Assembly: GCA_047629975.1 (NCBI GenBank)
Contig: JBLHUT010000176.1
Span: forward strand, 1-7,790
Length of the DNA stretch: 7,790 bases
Direction of reading: 5' to 3'
Source of the DNA: JBLHUT01 sp047629975
GTDB lineage: Bacteria > Pseudomonadota > Alphaproteobacteria > Rhodobacterales > Rhodobacteraceae
Shown here one piece after another: positions 1 to 6,472 of the stretch (position 1 is the first letter of the stretch; every line of letters begins with the position of its first letter). The position numbers and the translations under genes were made by a program. The notes under the pieces were generated by a model, which worked only from the letters and a program-made list of their open reading frames with translations, had not been told where the DNA came from and ran no database searches.

Positions 1-1
1 G

Positions 2-439
2 GCGTCGACCGCGCCGCTTGTCGAGGTGTCGCTAGAGGGAGCAGACGGAACATGGACCCCTGCGCTGGCGCCTTTGGATATCGAGGCACGGTTGGCGAGC
101 ATGCCCGAGGCAACCAGCCGGCTGCGCATTCTGAACCCGTTTGATCCTGCGATCCGCGACCGCGTGCGGCTCAAGCGTCTGTTCGGTTTTGACTACAGGG
201 TCGAAATGTTTGTTCCGGCGGCCAAAAGGATCTGGGGCTACTACGTTTTTCCGCTGCTCGAGGGGGACCGGTTTGTGGGCCGGATCGAAGTGAAGGCTGA
301 TCGGGCAAAGGGGACCTTGTCCGTTCTGAACCTGTGGGTTGAGCCGGATGTGCAGTGGACAACCGCACGCGCGGGCAAACTCGAGGCGGAACTGGCGCGG
401 ATGGCGCGGTTTGTCGGGGTTGATCTGTGCGCGACCTGA
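2..439 (+). CDS. YcaQ-type winged-helix protein (DUF1006/HTH_42), C-terminal part
   Basis: This is the C-terminal 145 residues of a protein of the YcaQ family. E. coli YcaQ is a DNA glycosylase that acts on interstrand crosslinks; many relatives are annotated only as winged-helix DNA-binding proteins. The reading frame is open through the left edge of the window. The GTG at 26 is therefore an internal valine codon and not a start, and more than half of the usual roughly 400-residue protein is missing. Family features visible are the LNPFDPAIRDRVRLKRLFGF block, followed by YRVEMFVPAAKR, a GYYVFPLL strand and the GDRFVGRIEVKADR segment typical of the C-terminal domain. The catalytic part of the family lies upstream of the window, so activity cannot be judged. 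The gene converges with the Hsp70-like gene, with 11 bp between the two stop codons. Family assignment is fairly secure; glycosylase function is inference. Confidence 0.82.
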   Translation, partial: ASTAPLVEVSLEGADGTWTPALAPLDIEARLASMPEATSRLRILNPFDPAIRDRVRLKRLFGFDYRVEMFVPAAKRIWGYYVFPLLEGDRFVGRIEVKADRAKGTLSVLNLWVEPDVQWTTARAGKLEAELARMARFVGVDLCAT

Positions 440-456
440 GGAACGGTGCCTCAGGT
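434..456. terminator. Hairpin spanning two convergent stop codons
   Basis: The arms ACCTGAGG (434-441) and CCTCAGGT (449-456) are perfectly complementary over 8 bp around a 7-nt loop. The stop codon of the plus-strand gene (437-439) lies in one arm and that of the minus-strand gene (453-451) in the other. It could end transcription from both sides. Neither flank carries a clear T-tract, so classic rho-independent termination is not assured. Confidence 0.4.
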
Positions 457-1722
457 TTCAAACGCTGTTTGTGATGCAATTGCCAGACCGTCAACCACGG
501 CGGTAAACACGTCGGGGTATTCACGCGTGGCCTGCGGGAATGCTGCCATCATGGCGGCCTCCACAATCCCCATAAGGCTGGATCCGCCGACAAAGATCAC
601 TTGTGTGATCTGCGCCGGCGTGCAGCCCGCAATCGCGAGCGTTTCCATCGCGCTGTCGTGAAGGCTTTGTCGGTGTGCGTCCAACGAGGCGCTCAGCCCG
701 TCCTCGCGGAGGGCCACACCAAGGTCCCTTTCGACAAAGCGCAGATCGATGCGGGCGTCTGTGCGACCTGTGTCATTGGCCTGAATTTTGCCACGCTCGA
801 CGGCAAAGGCGATGTCATGACCCAATTGATGCTCCAGTACTTCGGAAAACCGCGCAAAAAGATTGGGCTGTACGGCCAGTTTTTGCATGCGTGCGACCTT
901 GCGTTGCGTATCTGGAGTATAGAGGAACGGTATTTTTTGCCACGTGGCGAGGTCCTGAAAAATGGCATTCGGAGCCGTCATCGTGCCGGGGCCCATTTCG
1001 TTCCTGATCTCGCTTCCCCGACCAAAAAGCGGCATCACATGATCCACACTGATCGAGCGGTCAAAGTTGGTACCGCCCAAGCGGATGCCATGGCTGGCCA
1101 AGATCTCGATCCGGTTTGTCGCGTCGTGGCGAAACACCGAAAAATCCGACGTACCGCCACCAATATCGACAATCAGGCTCAACCCGCCGGTCGGTTGCAA
1201 GCCGCTGGTGGCGATGGCGGCGGCTTCGGGCTCGAACAAAAAGGCCACGTCTGTGAAACCGGCCCGGTGATAACATTCGGTCAGATCGGCAAGAGCCTGA
1301 GCGTCGCGCCCGGCATCTGTCGAGTGAAAATGCACAGGACGCCCTGACAGGGCCCGCTCGAAGGGTTGATGGCACGCGGCCTCTGCCCGGCTTTTCAACT
1401 GCGCAAGGAAGTGCGCGATGATGTCCACGAAACTCATGGATTTACCCATCAAACGCCGCTTTTCGTGCATCAACGGTGTGCCCAGAACGCTTTTCAGCGA
1501 CCGCATAAAACGCCCCTCCTCGCCCTCGGTCAAGGCGGTATTGGCCGCCGTGCCGATCAGCATCCGGTTGCTGTCGGCGTCAAAGAACACTGACGTTGGC
1601 AGGGTCTTGCGGCCCGGTTCCAGCTCTATCAGATGGGGCTTTCCGTTCACCAGAACGCCAGCGGCGGAATTCGAGGTGCCAAAGTCGATTCCGAGCGTGT
1701 TCGAAGGCTGTAATCTGGTCAT
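451..1722 (-). CDS. Hsp70 family protein (YegD-like), ATPase core only
   Basis: A 423-residue Hsp70/actin-fold ATPase, probably a cytoplasmic chaperone-like protein. The ATP-binding elements appear in the usual order: phosphate-1 loop GIDFGTSNS (residues 11-19), the connecting segment FEPEAAAI (163-170), phosphate-2 loop VDIGGGTSDFSV (185-196), GGTNFD (216-221) and the adenosine motif VIFVGGSS (375-382). The protein ends about 40 residues after the adenosine motif, so the DnaK substrate-binding beta domain and helical lid are absent. This length and layout match the YegD group (E. coli YegD is about 450 residues). The ATG at 1722 is preferred because the Hsp70 fold begins ten residues later; a TTG at 1800 would add 26 residues that look non-homologous. 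The Shine-Dalgarno sequence is weak. The gene lies 99 bp downstream of the DUF4387 gene and may have its own promoter. Clients and role are unknown. Confidence 0.9.
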   Translation of the reverse strand: MTRLQPSNTLGIDFGTSNSAAGVLVNGKPHLIELEPGRKTLPTSVFFDADSNRMLIGTAANTALTEGEEGRFMRSLKSVLGTPLMHEKRRLMGKSMSFVDIIAHFLAQLKSRAEAACHQPFERALSGRPVHFHSTDAGRDAQALADLTECYHRAGFTDVAFLFEPEAAAIATSGLQPTGGLSLIVDIGGGTSDFSVFRHDATNRIEILASHGIRLGGTNFDRSISVDHVMPLFGRGSEIRNEMGPGTMTAPNAIFQDLATWQKIPFLYTPDTQRKVARMQKLAVQPNLFARFSEVLEHQLGHDIAFAVERGKIQANDTGRTDARIDLRFVERDLGVALREDGLSASLDAHRQSLHDSAMETLAIAGCTPAQITQVIFVGGSSLMGIVEAAMMAAFPQATREYPDVFTAVVDGLAIASQTAFET

Positions 1723-1745
1723 GGTGCGGGCCTGTCTGCGGTCAC

Positions 1746-1797
1746 AAAAAACCGTGTCATAAAGCACACTTGCCGAAGGCTCAACGCCTCTGACACG
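1746..1797 (-). terminator. Possible terminator after the tct-atuA operon
   Basis: On the minus strand CGTGTCA (1797-1791) and TGACACG (1759-1753) form a perfect 7-bp inverted repeat, followed one base later by six T residues (1751-1746). Within the 31-nt interval lies a small hairpin, AGGC/GCCT (1789-1786 and 1780-1777) with a 5-nt loop. The position after the DUF4387 stop codon and before the Hsp70-like ATG suits a terminator or attenuator. The large loop makes it weaker than a standard intrinsic terminator; a dyad-symmetric protein-binding site is the alternative. Confidence 0.3.
1756..1784 (-). promoter_or_regulatory. Candidate sigma70-type promoter for the Hsp70-like gene
   Basis: On the minus strand TTGAGC (1784-1779) and TATGAC (1761-1756) are separated by exactly 17 bases. 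Each hexamer matches the sigma70 consensus at four of six positions. Transcription would begin near 1749, giving a leader of about 27 nt before the ATG at 1722. The site overlaps the terminator-like inverted repeat. No convincing heat-shock sigma32 element was seen. The call was made by eye and chance matches of this quality are common. Confidence 0.3.
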
Positions 1798-1821
1798 CAA
1801 AAGCAGGCAATTTTCACAAGA

Positions 1822-2124
1822 CTAGTTTATTGAAACTTCCGCAAGAAGAGCCGCCCACGATGCCCCGTGCATATCGCGGTCGGTGACCGAGCCTTGAATT
1901 TGCGGCCGCGGCAGGCTGAACTTTATGACATCGAGAGAGGCGATGTCGAACCGCTTGATCGTCTCGGGTGGTACCTGAAACAGGGCTGCGACCCGTTCGG
2001 TGGAAAGGCCTGCGCGCACCCTGTCAAAGACCGCCGGTGCGCCACAAAATATGTCGATTGTCAGCCAGAAGGGACCGGCATTCTTGCTGCGCAGTTTCGG
2101 CACGATCCGGCCTAATTCAGGCAT
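1822..2124 (-). CDS. DUF4387 family protein
   Basis: A 100-residue soluble protein of the DUF4387 family, full length for that family. Recognisable blocks are LRSKNAGPFWLTIDIF (residues 11-26) and VIKFSLPRPQIQGSVTDRDM (66-85), followed by HGASWAALL. There is no signal peptide or membrane segment, so it is expected in the cytoplasm. The ATG lies inside the end of the AtuA-family gene, with an 8-base overlap between the two reading frames, and is preceded by a strong GGAGGT eight bases upstream. DUF4387 genes are known to occur next to AtuA/DUF1446 genes, which supports both assignments. No reaction is established for the family. A small partner subunit of the AtuA-type protein is a reasonable inference. 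This is the last gene of the tct transcription unit. Confidence 0.85.
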   Translation of the reverse strand: MPELGRIVPKLRSKNAGPFWLTIDIFCGAPAVFDRVRAGLSTERVAALFQVPPETIKRFDIASLDVIKFSLPRPQIQGSVTDRDMHGASWAALLAEVSIN

Positions 2125-3472
2125 GCTCGATTACCTCCAGTCGAAAGGCTGCCATCGGGTCTTGCAGATGCAGCACGTGGTTCAGGCAGAATTCGTACAC
2201 CGCACCCCGGGTCATCTCGGCGGGGGAGAACGGAAAGGCAAAAGTGGGCTGTTCTTCGTCGCGGGTCAGCGGATGGTGCAACAAATAGGGATTGAGCATT
2301 TTTCCTATCTCTTCGGCATGGGCCCCGGTCGTGGCCGTGACAATGCCCAGCACCCCGATCTCGGTCGGGGTGCTGTTGCGTGTTTCAAGCGCCCCGAAGC
2401 TGGCTGATTGACCGATCAGGCGCAATTCGATGCGGAAGTCTGTGCTCGACAGCCCCATCCGCTCCTGAACCTTGGCGGTGCATTTGGTGTGGATGTCATC
2501 GGCCCACAGCTGTGCGTTGGCGACGTAATGTGCATCGCGCAGCAGGGTCAGGAGCACGGTTTGATACCCGCTGATCCGAGCGCCCTCCAACTTGACGGTG
2601 TAATCGTCGCTTGGCACCCATTGCGACCCCGTCACCCGCACAGATGTATCATCAAGGGCAATATAACTTGCCTGCGTGACGTCCAGATGCCCGCCCGGCT
2701 CGAACAGGATAAAGGGGTCGCTGTTTTCATAAAGCATATGCGCCGACACAGAATGTGGCGTGGCATGCGCGCCGTCGGCCAGCGGTGTCACGGTGAAACC
2801 GTCTTGATCGAAGTCGATGATTATCACGCCCGATTGCGGGTTCGAGGCGCAAAGCGCTCCGCATTCGCCAATCTTTGCGCCGTGCCATGCGCCGCCGGCG
2901 TGACACCCGTGCATTAGCGGCAGGGCGGCAATGATCGCCGTGTCGGTCGTGCGCCCTGCGATGATGACATCGGCGCCGGTTTCAAGAGCAGCTGTGATTT
3001 GCTCGGCACCGGCAAGGGCCACGATGTTGGTGCAGTCGGCAAATGTCTCACGGCCAATCCGGGGCGCATTCGGCAGGGGCGTAATCCGGCCTGCCTCAAA
3101 GGCTTCGGCCATCTTTTCGGGGTCCTGCGCACTGCGGAGCACGGCGATCTTTAGAGACTGGCCCAGTTCGGTCGCGATGTCGCGGGTGATATCAAGCATC
3201 CAGTCAACCGCACTGTCGCTACCGCAGGTGCCTGAGGTGCCGATCACAAGTGGCACGCCGGCCTCGGCCCGGGCGATCATCAGGCCGCGCCACTCTACTT
3301 TGGTCGAGGCGCGTGAATACTTTGACACGCCGCGACCCAGATAGGCGGGGCCGGAATCCGTTGATCCGCCATCAATCGCAATGATATCCGGCTTTGCCGC
3401 CAGACCCCGCGCAAGCGCGTCCTTGTCATAGTTCAACCCAAGCGCACCGGAAGGAACAAGAACACGGACCAT
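2117..3472 (-). CDS. AtuA family protein (DUF1446), acyclic terpene utilisation-like
   Basis: A 451-residue cytoplasmic protein of the AtuA/DUF1446 family, named after a gene in the Pseudomonas acyclic terpene degradation cluster whose exact reaction is unsettled. Family signatures seen are IIAIDGGSTDSGPAYLG (residues 30-46), PLVIGTSGTCGSDSAVDW (74-91), GADVIIAGRTTDTAII (166-181), KIGECGAL (200-207) and VKLEGARISGYQTVLL (293-308). The ATG at 3472 is preferred: it shares one base with the tctA stop in a TGATG junction, and the conserved fold begins there. An upstream start at 3553 would add 27 residues read from inside tctA. There is almost no Shine-Dalgarno sequence, consistent with coupling to tctA translation. 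The next gene, DUF4387, overlaps its end by eight bases. Its place behind a carboxylate transporter suggests it modifies the imported substrate, but that is inference. The Atu pathway as a whole is not implied, because no other atu-type gene is visible. Confidence 0.87.
   Translation of the reverse strand: MVRVLVPSGALGLNYDKDALARGLAAKPDIIAIDGGSTDSGPAYLGRGVSKYSRASTKVEWRGLMIARAEAGVPLVIGTSGTCGSDSAVDWMLDITRDIATELGQSLKIAVLRSAQDPEKMAEAFEAGRITPLPNAPRIGRETFADCTNIVALAGAEQITAALETGADVIIAGRTTDTAIIAALPLMHGCHAGGAWHGAKIGECGALCASNPQSGVIIIDFDQDGFTVTPLADGAHATPHSVSAHMLYENSDPFILFEPGGHLDVTQASYIALDDTSVRVTGSQWVPSDDYTVKLEGARISGYQTVLLTLLRDAHYVANAQLWADDIHTKCTAKVQERMGLSSTDFRIELRLIGQSASFGALETRNSTPTEIGVLGIVTATTGAHAEEIGKMLNPYLLHHPLTRDEEQPTFAFPFSPAEMTRGAVYEFCLNHVLHLQDPMAAFRLEVIEHA
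2133..2138 (-). promoter_or_regulatory. Strong ribosome binding site for the DUF4387 gene
   Basis: GGAGGT on the minus strand lies eight bases before the ATG at 2124 and inside the last codons of the AtuA-family gene. It fixes the start of the DUF4387 protein and suggests efficient independent initiation, unlike the SD-poor AtuA-family start. Confidence 0.7.
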
Positions 3473-4977
3473 CAATCTGTCACGCGCTGTGGCTTGGACA
3501 GAACCGACCGCAAGAACATCGGTGCAACAAATCCAAGGATTGCCGCAATCCACAATCCGATCGAAATCGGCGAGCTGAACAGATAGCTCGCCTCACCATC
3601 CGAAAGCACCATCGCACGGCGAAGCGCATCCTCCATGTTGCCACCCAGCAAGATCCCGAGGATGACAGGCACCGTCGGGATATCAAGCTTGCGCAGGGCA
3701 TACCCCAACGCCCCGAAGGCGATCATCAGCAACAGGTCGAAATAGCTGCCCGACAGCGAGTAGATCCCGACAAAAGAGATCATCGTAACCCCCGGCATCA
3801 GAACCGCAGGCGGCACCATCAGGATCTTTACAAAGATCTTGACCATCGGCACGTTCATCAACAACAACACGACGTTCGCGATCAACAGCGATGCAATCAA
3901 CCCCCAGACGACCTCTGGCCGGTCTGTAAACAGCGTGGGGCCCGGCGTGATGTTCAATGTCATCAACAAGGCCAGCAAAACAGCCGTTGTGCCTGATCCG
4001 GGCACACCCAGCGTCAGCATCGGCACCAAGGCACCACCCGCAGCAGCGTTGTTACCGGCTTCGGGGGCCGCAATCCCCTTGGCCACGCCCGTACCAAAGC
4101 CGCCGTTTTTACCGGCAATGGATTTCTCGGACATGTAGGCAAGAAAGCTGCCAAGCGACGCGCCCGCTCCGGGCAGGATGCCGGCGATAAAGCCCACGAC
4201 GCTGGCGCGTAGCATTGTCCATTTTGTCAGGTTGATGTCGCGCCACGGAATGGTGACTTTCTCTAGCTTGACGCGGACTGGTGACCCTTTTCCGTGGCCT
4301 TCGATGAAAAAGAACACCTCGGCGATGGCAAAAAGCCCGACGATCGCCACAAGGAAATCGATCCCGTCCATCAGATGCATGTTTCCGCCCGTCAATCGCG
4401 GCATGCCGGAGTTGTTATCAACCCCGATCATCGCAATCCCGAGCCCGATGCACGAGGCAATCGCGGCCTTTGCCTGATTGTTCGACGCCATCCCGCCGAG
4501 CGTACAGAACGCCAGCAGATACAGCGCGAAATACTCGGCCGGACCAAATAGATACGCAACCCGTGCCAGCATCGGCGCAAGCAGCATCAAGCCGATCGTG
4601 GCAAGAAACGCCCCGACAAACGACGCCACCCCCGACAGCACCAGCGCATCACCCGCGCGCCCTGCCTTGGCCATCGGATAGCCGTCGAGCGTTGTCATCA
4701 ACGCCGGTTCGTCGCCCGGAATATTCAGCAAGATCGAGCTGATACGACCGCCGTACATGGCCCCGTAGTAAACCGATGTCATCAGAACCAGCGCAGAGGT
4801 CGCATCAAGCCCGAGCGTGAACGTCAGCGGGATCAGGATCGCCACGCCGTTCGACGGACCCAAGCCCGGAAGCGCGCCAATTATGGTTCCCAAAAAACAC
4901 CCGATCACTGCGAGCATCAACGTATAAGGTGACAGGGCAATCGAAAAACCCAGCGCCAGATTGTCTATCATTTCCAT
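3472..4977 (-). CDS. tctA: Tripartite tricarboxylate transporter large membrane subunit TctA
   Basis: A 501-residue, strongly hydrophobic inner-membrane protein: the large permease subunit of a TTT-family secondary transporter. These systems import di- or tricarboxylates delivered by a periplasmic TctC protein, driven by an ion gradient. The TctA internal duplication is visible. The first half has GTIIGALPGLGPSNG (residues 30-44) and YGAMYGGRISSILLNIPG (71-88). The second half has GFIAGILPGAGAS (262-274) and the segment APEAGNNAAAGGALVPMLTL (304-323) followed by GVPGS. Length is normal for the family. The ATG at 4977 starts 10 bp after the tctB stop with AGGG nearby; a second ATG two codons later is possible. 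The stop shares a base with the AtuA-family start. Family and role are secure; the substrate cannot be told from sequence by eye. Confidence 0.96.
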   Translation of the reverse strand: MEMIDNLALGFSIALSPYTLMLAVIGCFLGTIIGALPGLGPSNGVAILIPLTFTLGLDATSALVLMTSVYYGAMYGGRISSILLNIPGDEPALMTTLDGYPMAKAGRAGDALVLSGVASFVGAFLATIGLMLLAPMLARVAYLFGPAEYFALYLLAFCTLGGMASNNQAKAAIASCIGLGIAMIGVDNNSGMPRLTGGNMHLMDGIDFLVAIVGLFAIAEVFFFIEGHGKGSPVRVKLEKVTIPWRDINLTKWTMLRASVVGFIAGILPGAGASLGSFLAYMSEKSIAGKNGGFGTGVAKGIAAPEAGNNAAAGGALVPMLTLGVPGSGTTAVLLALLMTLNITPGPTLFTDRPEVVWGLIASLLIANVVLLLMNVPMVKIFVKILMVPPAVLMPGVTMISFVGIYSLSGSYFDLLLMIAFGALGYALRKLDIPTVPVILGILLGGNMEDALRRAMVLSDGEASYLFSSPISIGLWIAAILGFVAPMFLRSVLSKPQRVTD

Positions 4978-4987
4978 CGCAAGGGCC

Positions 4988-5428
4988 CTAACCGATCAGA
5001 CCTTTGGGAAAGGCGACAAGCCCCAGCCCCAAGGCGAATTTGAACAAAACGAACAGGCCCACTGACAGGGCTGCACCAGTAATCGCGGCTGCGCGGGGAT
5101 TCGGCGCAATCTGAAAACTCAAAATGGCCGCGGCAAAAGCCGTCGGCACGATAAACCCCAAAGGCTTGAGCGTATAAGCATAAATCACAAGTACCAGCGC
5201 TGCGATCAACAAGGCGCCAAACGTTTTCAATCCGGGCCAGTCGGGGTCGGGGTCGGGCTTGAGAATCATGAAAAGCGCGGACAATCCGGCGACACAGCCG
5301 ATGATTATCGGAAAGGCTTTTGGTCCCACGGGATCGGCAAGAAAGCTGGTCTGTATTTGAGTGGCGCTTGCGATATACGCAAGCGCCACAAAAAGCACGA
5401 CCAGACCAAAGATCCGGTCACTGGTCAT
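4988..5428 (-). CDS. tctB: Tripartite tricarboxylate transporter small membrane subunit TctB
   Basis: A 146-residue membrane protein matching TctB, the small and poorly conserved subunit of TTT transporters. Hydrophobic stretches at about residues 6-22, 38-56, 69-87 and 91-137 are consistent with four to five membrane segments. A polar loop, KPDPDPDWPG (57-66), separates the two halves. The DPVGPKAFP motif (32-40) after the first segment is typical of the family. The ATG at 5428 shares one base with the tctC stop (TAATG) and has GGAG about ten bases upstream, so translation is probably coupled. It lies between tctC and tctA in the standard gene order. It is needed together with TctA for transport in characterised systems. 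Confidence 0.93.
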   Translation of the reverse strand: MTSDRIFGLVVLFVALAYIASATQIQTSFLADPVGPKAFPIIIGCVAGLSALFMILKPDPDPDWPGLKTFGALLIAALVLVIYAYTLKPLGFIVPTAFAAAILSFQIAPNPRAAAITGAALSVGLFVLFKFALGLGLVAFPKGLIG

Positions 5429-6396
5429 TACTGGATAACTCCGATTTCCTTGGAGAGAGTGTTGATCTCGACCACAAGGTTGTCAACGTAGCTTTGGAAA
5501 TCGCCACCGACTTTGGTGAACGGGGCCAGACCGTTTGCGGCCATTGCTTCCTGCCACTCGGCGCTGTCGGCGACCATTTGCAGTTTGCCTGCCCACATGT
5601 CGAAGACTTCGTCGCTGACACCTTTGGGGATGTAGAGACCGCGCCAGTTTACGGCAACGACGTCAAAACCCTGCTCTTTGGCGGTGGGGATGTCCTCGAA
5701 ACCGGGTACACGGTCTTCGGTGAGAACGGCCAGAACCCGTACTTCGCCAGCCTTAACAAAGCCTACGACCTCGGACATGTCGCCGGTCATTGCCTGCGTA
5801 AAGCCACCAACGGTTTGGGTGATCGCGTCTGCGCCACCATCGACACCGATGTATTTCACTTTGGTGATGTCGGTAAATCCGGCGCGCTGCAGGATCATAA
5901 GCGGCTTGAGGTGATCGAACCCGCCGACGGCTGAGCCACCCGCAAACGCAACAGAGCCCGGATCGGCCTTGATCGCGTCAACCAGCTCACCGAGTGACTG
6001 GAACGGGCTGTTGGCCCCCACGACGATAACGCCGGGATCGGCACCGATGGCTCCGACGAAACGTACCTGATCGGCGGTCATGCCGGCATATGCGTTCTGG
6101 GCCAGACGAGTTGATGTCGCCGAAGACGCGGCAATAATCAGGTCGGTATCTGTGTTGCGCTCTGCGACGACGTGGTTATAGGCAAGCCCGCCACCGGCAC
6201 CGGCCATGTTGGTCACTTGGATGGGTGCGTCGACGGCACCGATGTCGAACATGATTTTACCGATTTGACGGCAGGTGAAATCCCAGCCGCCGCCGGGGTT
6301 GGCCGGCGCGATGCATTCCGCAGCCGATGCGGTGCTCACGGCTCCGGCAACCAGAACGGCACTCGTTACGAGCGCCTTGAAAAGGCGTTGTGTCAT
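5428..6396 (-). CDS. tctC: Tripartite tricarboxylate transporter periplasmic binding protein TctC
   Basis: A 322-residue extracytoplasmic solute receptor of the TctC/Bug family, which captures a carboxylate in the periplasm and delivers it to TctAB. A Sec signal peptide is clear: a basic start (MTQRLFK), a hydrophobic core and a cleavage region at STASA-AE near residues 25-26. The mature N-terminus carries APANPGGGWD (residues 30-39), the conserved ligand-binding glycine loop, and further family blocks are TNMAGAGGG (62-70) and KYIGVDGGADA (181-191). Cys28 and Cys42 flank the glycine loop and could form a disulfide. The ATG at 6396 is chosen because GGGAGGA lies seven bases upstream and the signal peptide begins there; a start at 6438 would add 14 residues without support. 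It is the first gene of the tctCBA-AtuA-DUF4387 unit. The substrate is not identifiable. Confidence 0.95.
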   Translation of the reverse strand: MTQRLFKALVTSAVLVAGAVSTASAAECIAPANPGGGWDFTCRQIGKIMFDIGAVDAPIQVTNMAGAGGGLAYNHVVAERNTDTDLIIAASSATSTRLAQNAYAGMTADQVRFVGAIGADPGVIVVGANSPFQSLGELVDAIKADPGSVAFAGGSAVGGFDHLKPLMILQRAGFTDITKVKYIGVDGGADAITQTVGGFTQAMTGDMSEVVGFVKAGEVRVLAVLTEDRVPGFEDIPTAKEQGFDVVAVNWRGLYIPKGVSDEVFDMWAGKLQMVADSAEWQEAMAANGLAPFTKVGGDFQSYVDNLVVEINTLSKEIGVIQ

Positions 6397-6402
6397 GTGG
6401 TG

Positions 6403-6409
6403 TCCTCCC
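6403..6409 (-). promoter_or_regulatory. Strong ribosome binding site of tctC
   Basis: GGGAGGA on the minus strand, seven bases before the ATG at 6396, decides the tctC start and agrees with the signal peptide beginning at that codon. Confidence 0.75.
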
Positions 6410-6417
6410 ATTTGACA

Positions 6418-6435
6418 TGCGGGTCGTTGCCCGCA
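6418..6435 (-). promoter_or_regulatory. Leader hairpin or operator dyad upstream of tctC
   Basis: TGCGGG (6418-6423) and CCCGCA (6430-6435) form a perfect 6-bp stem around a 6-nt loop, ending eight bases before the tctC Shine-Dalgarno sequence. It could shape translation of the leader RNA or serve as a dyad operator. No regulator gene is present next to it to decide between these. Confidence 0.35.
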
Positions 6436-6440
6436 CACTC

Positions 6441-6472
6441 AGTATTGTTAGAGTATCAACCCGACATCAACC
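6441..6472 (-). promoter_or_regulatory. Candidate tct operon promoter with direct repeats
   Basis: On the minus strand TTGATG (6470-6465) and AATACT (6446-6441) are 18 bases apart, each matching sigma70 at four of six positions. Transcription would begin near the leader hairpin, about 38 nt before the tctC ATG. The -35 region overlaps two copies of GGTTGAT (6472-6466 and 6461-6455) spaced 11 bp apart, one helical turn, a pattern suited to a regulator binding one DNA face. No TctD/TctE two-component genes lie in the window. Confidence 0.28.

Noticed and set aside
26..439. Complete 137-residue protein starting at GTG 26
   Set aside because: The frame stays open upstream to the window edge and the sequence matches the C-terminal part of a longer family, so GTG 26 is an internal codon.
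601..1347. 248-codon plus-strand open frame antisense to the Hsp70-like gene
   Set aside because: It lies entirely opposite a well-supported gene, shows no domain, and is the type of long shadow frame expected in GC-rich DNA.
1723..1800. N-terminal extension of the Hsp70-like protein from a TTG at 1800
   Set aside because: The extra 26 residues do not resemble Hsp70 and would be read from the spacer holding the terminator and promoter candidates; the ATG at 1722 lies ten residues before the ATPase core.
3473..3553. Upstream start at 3553 for the AtuA-family gene
   Set aside because: It would overlap tctA by 82 bases. The ATG at 3472 forms a TGATG coupling junction and begins right at the conserved fold.
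3394..3996. 200-codon plus-strand open frame antisense to tctA
   Set aside because: Its low-complexity composition rich in Gln, His, Arg and Asp is typical of the reverse complement of a membrane protein gene.
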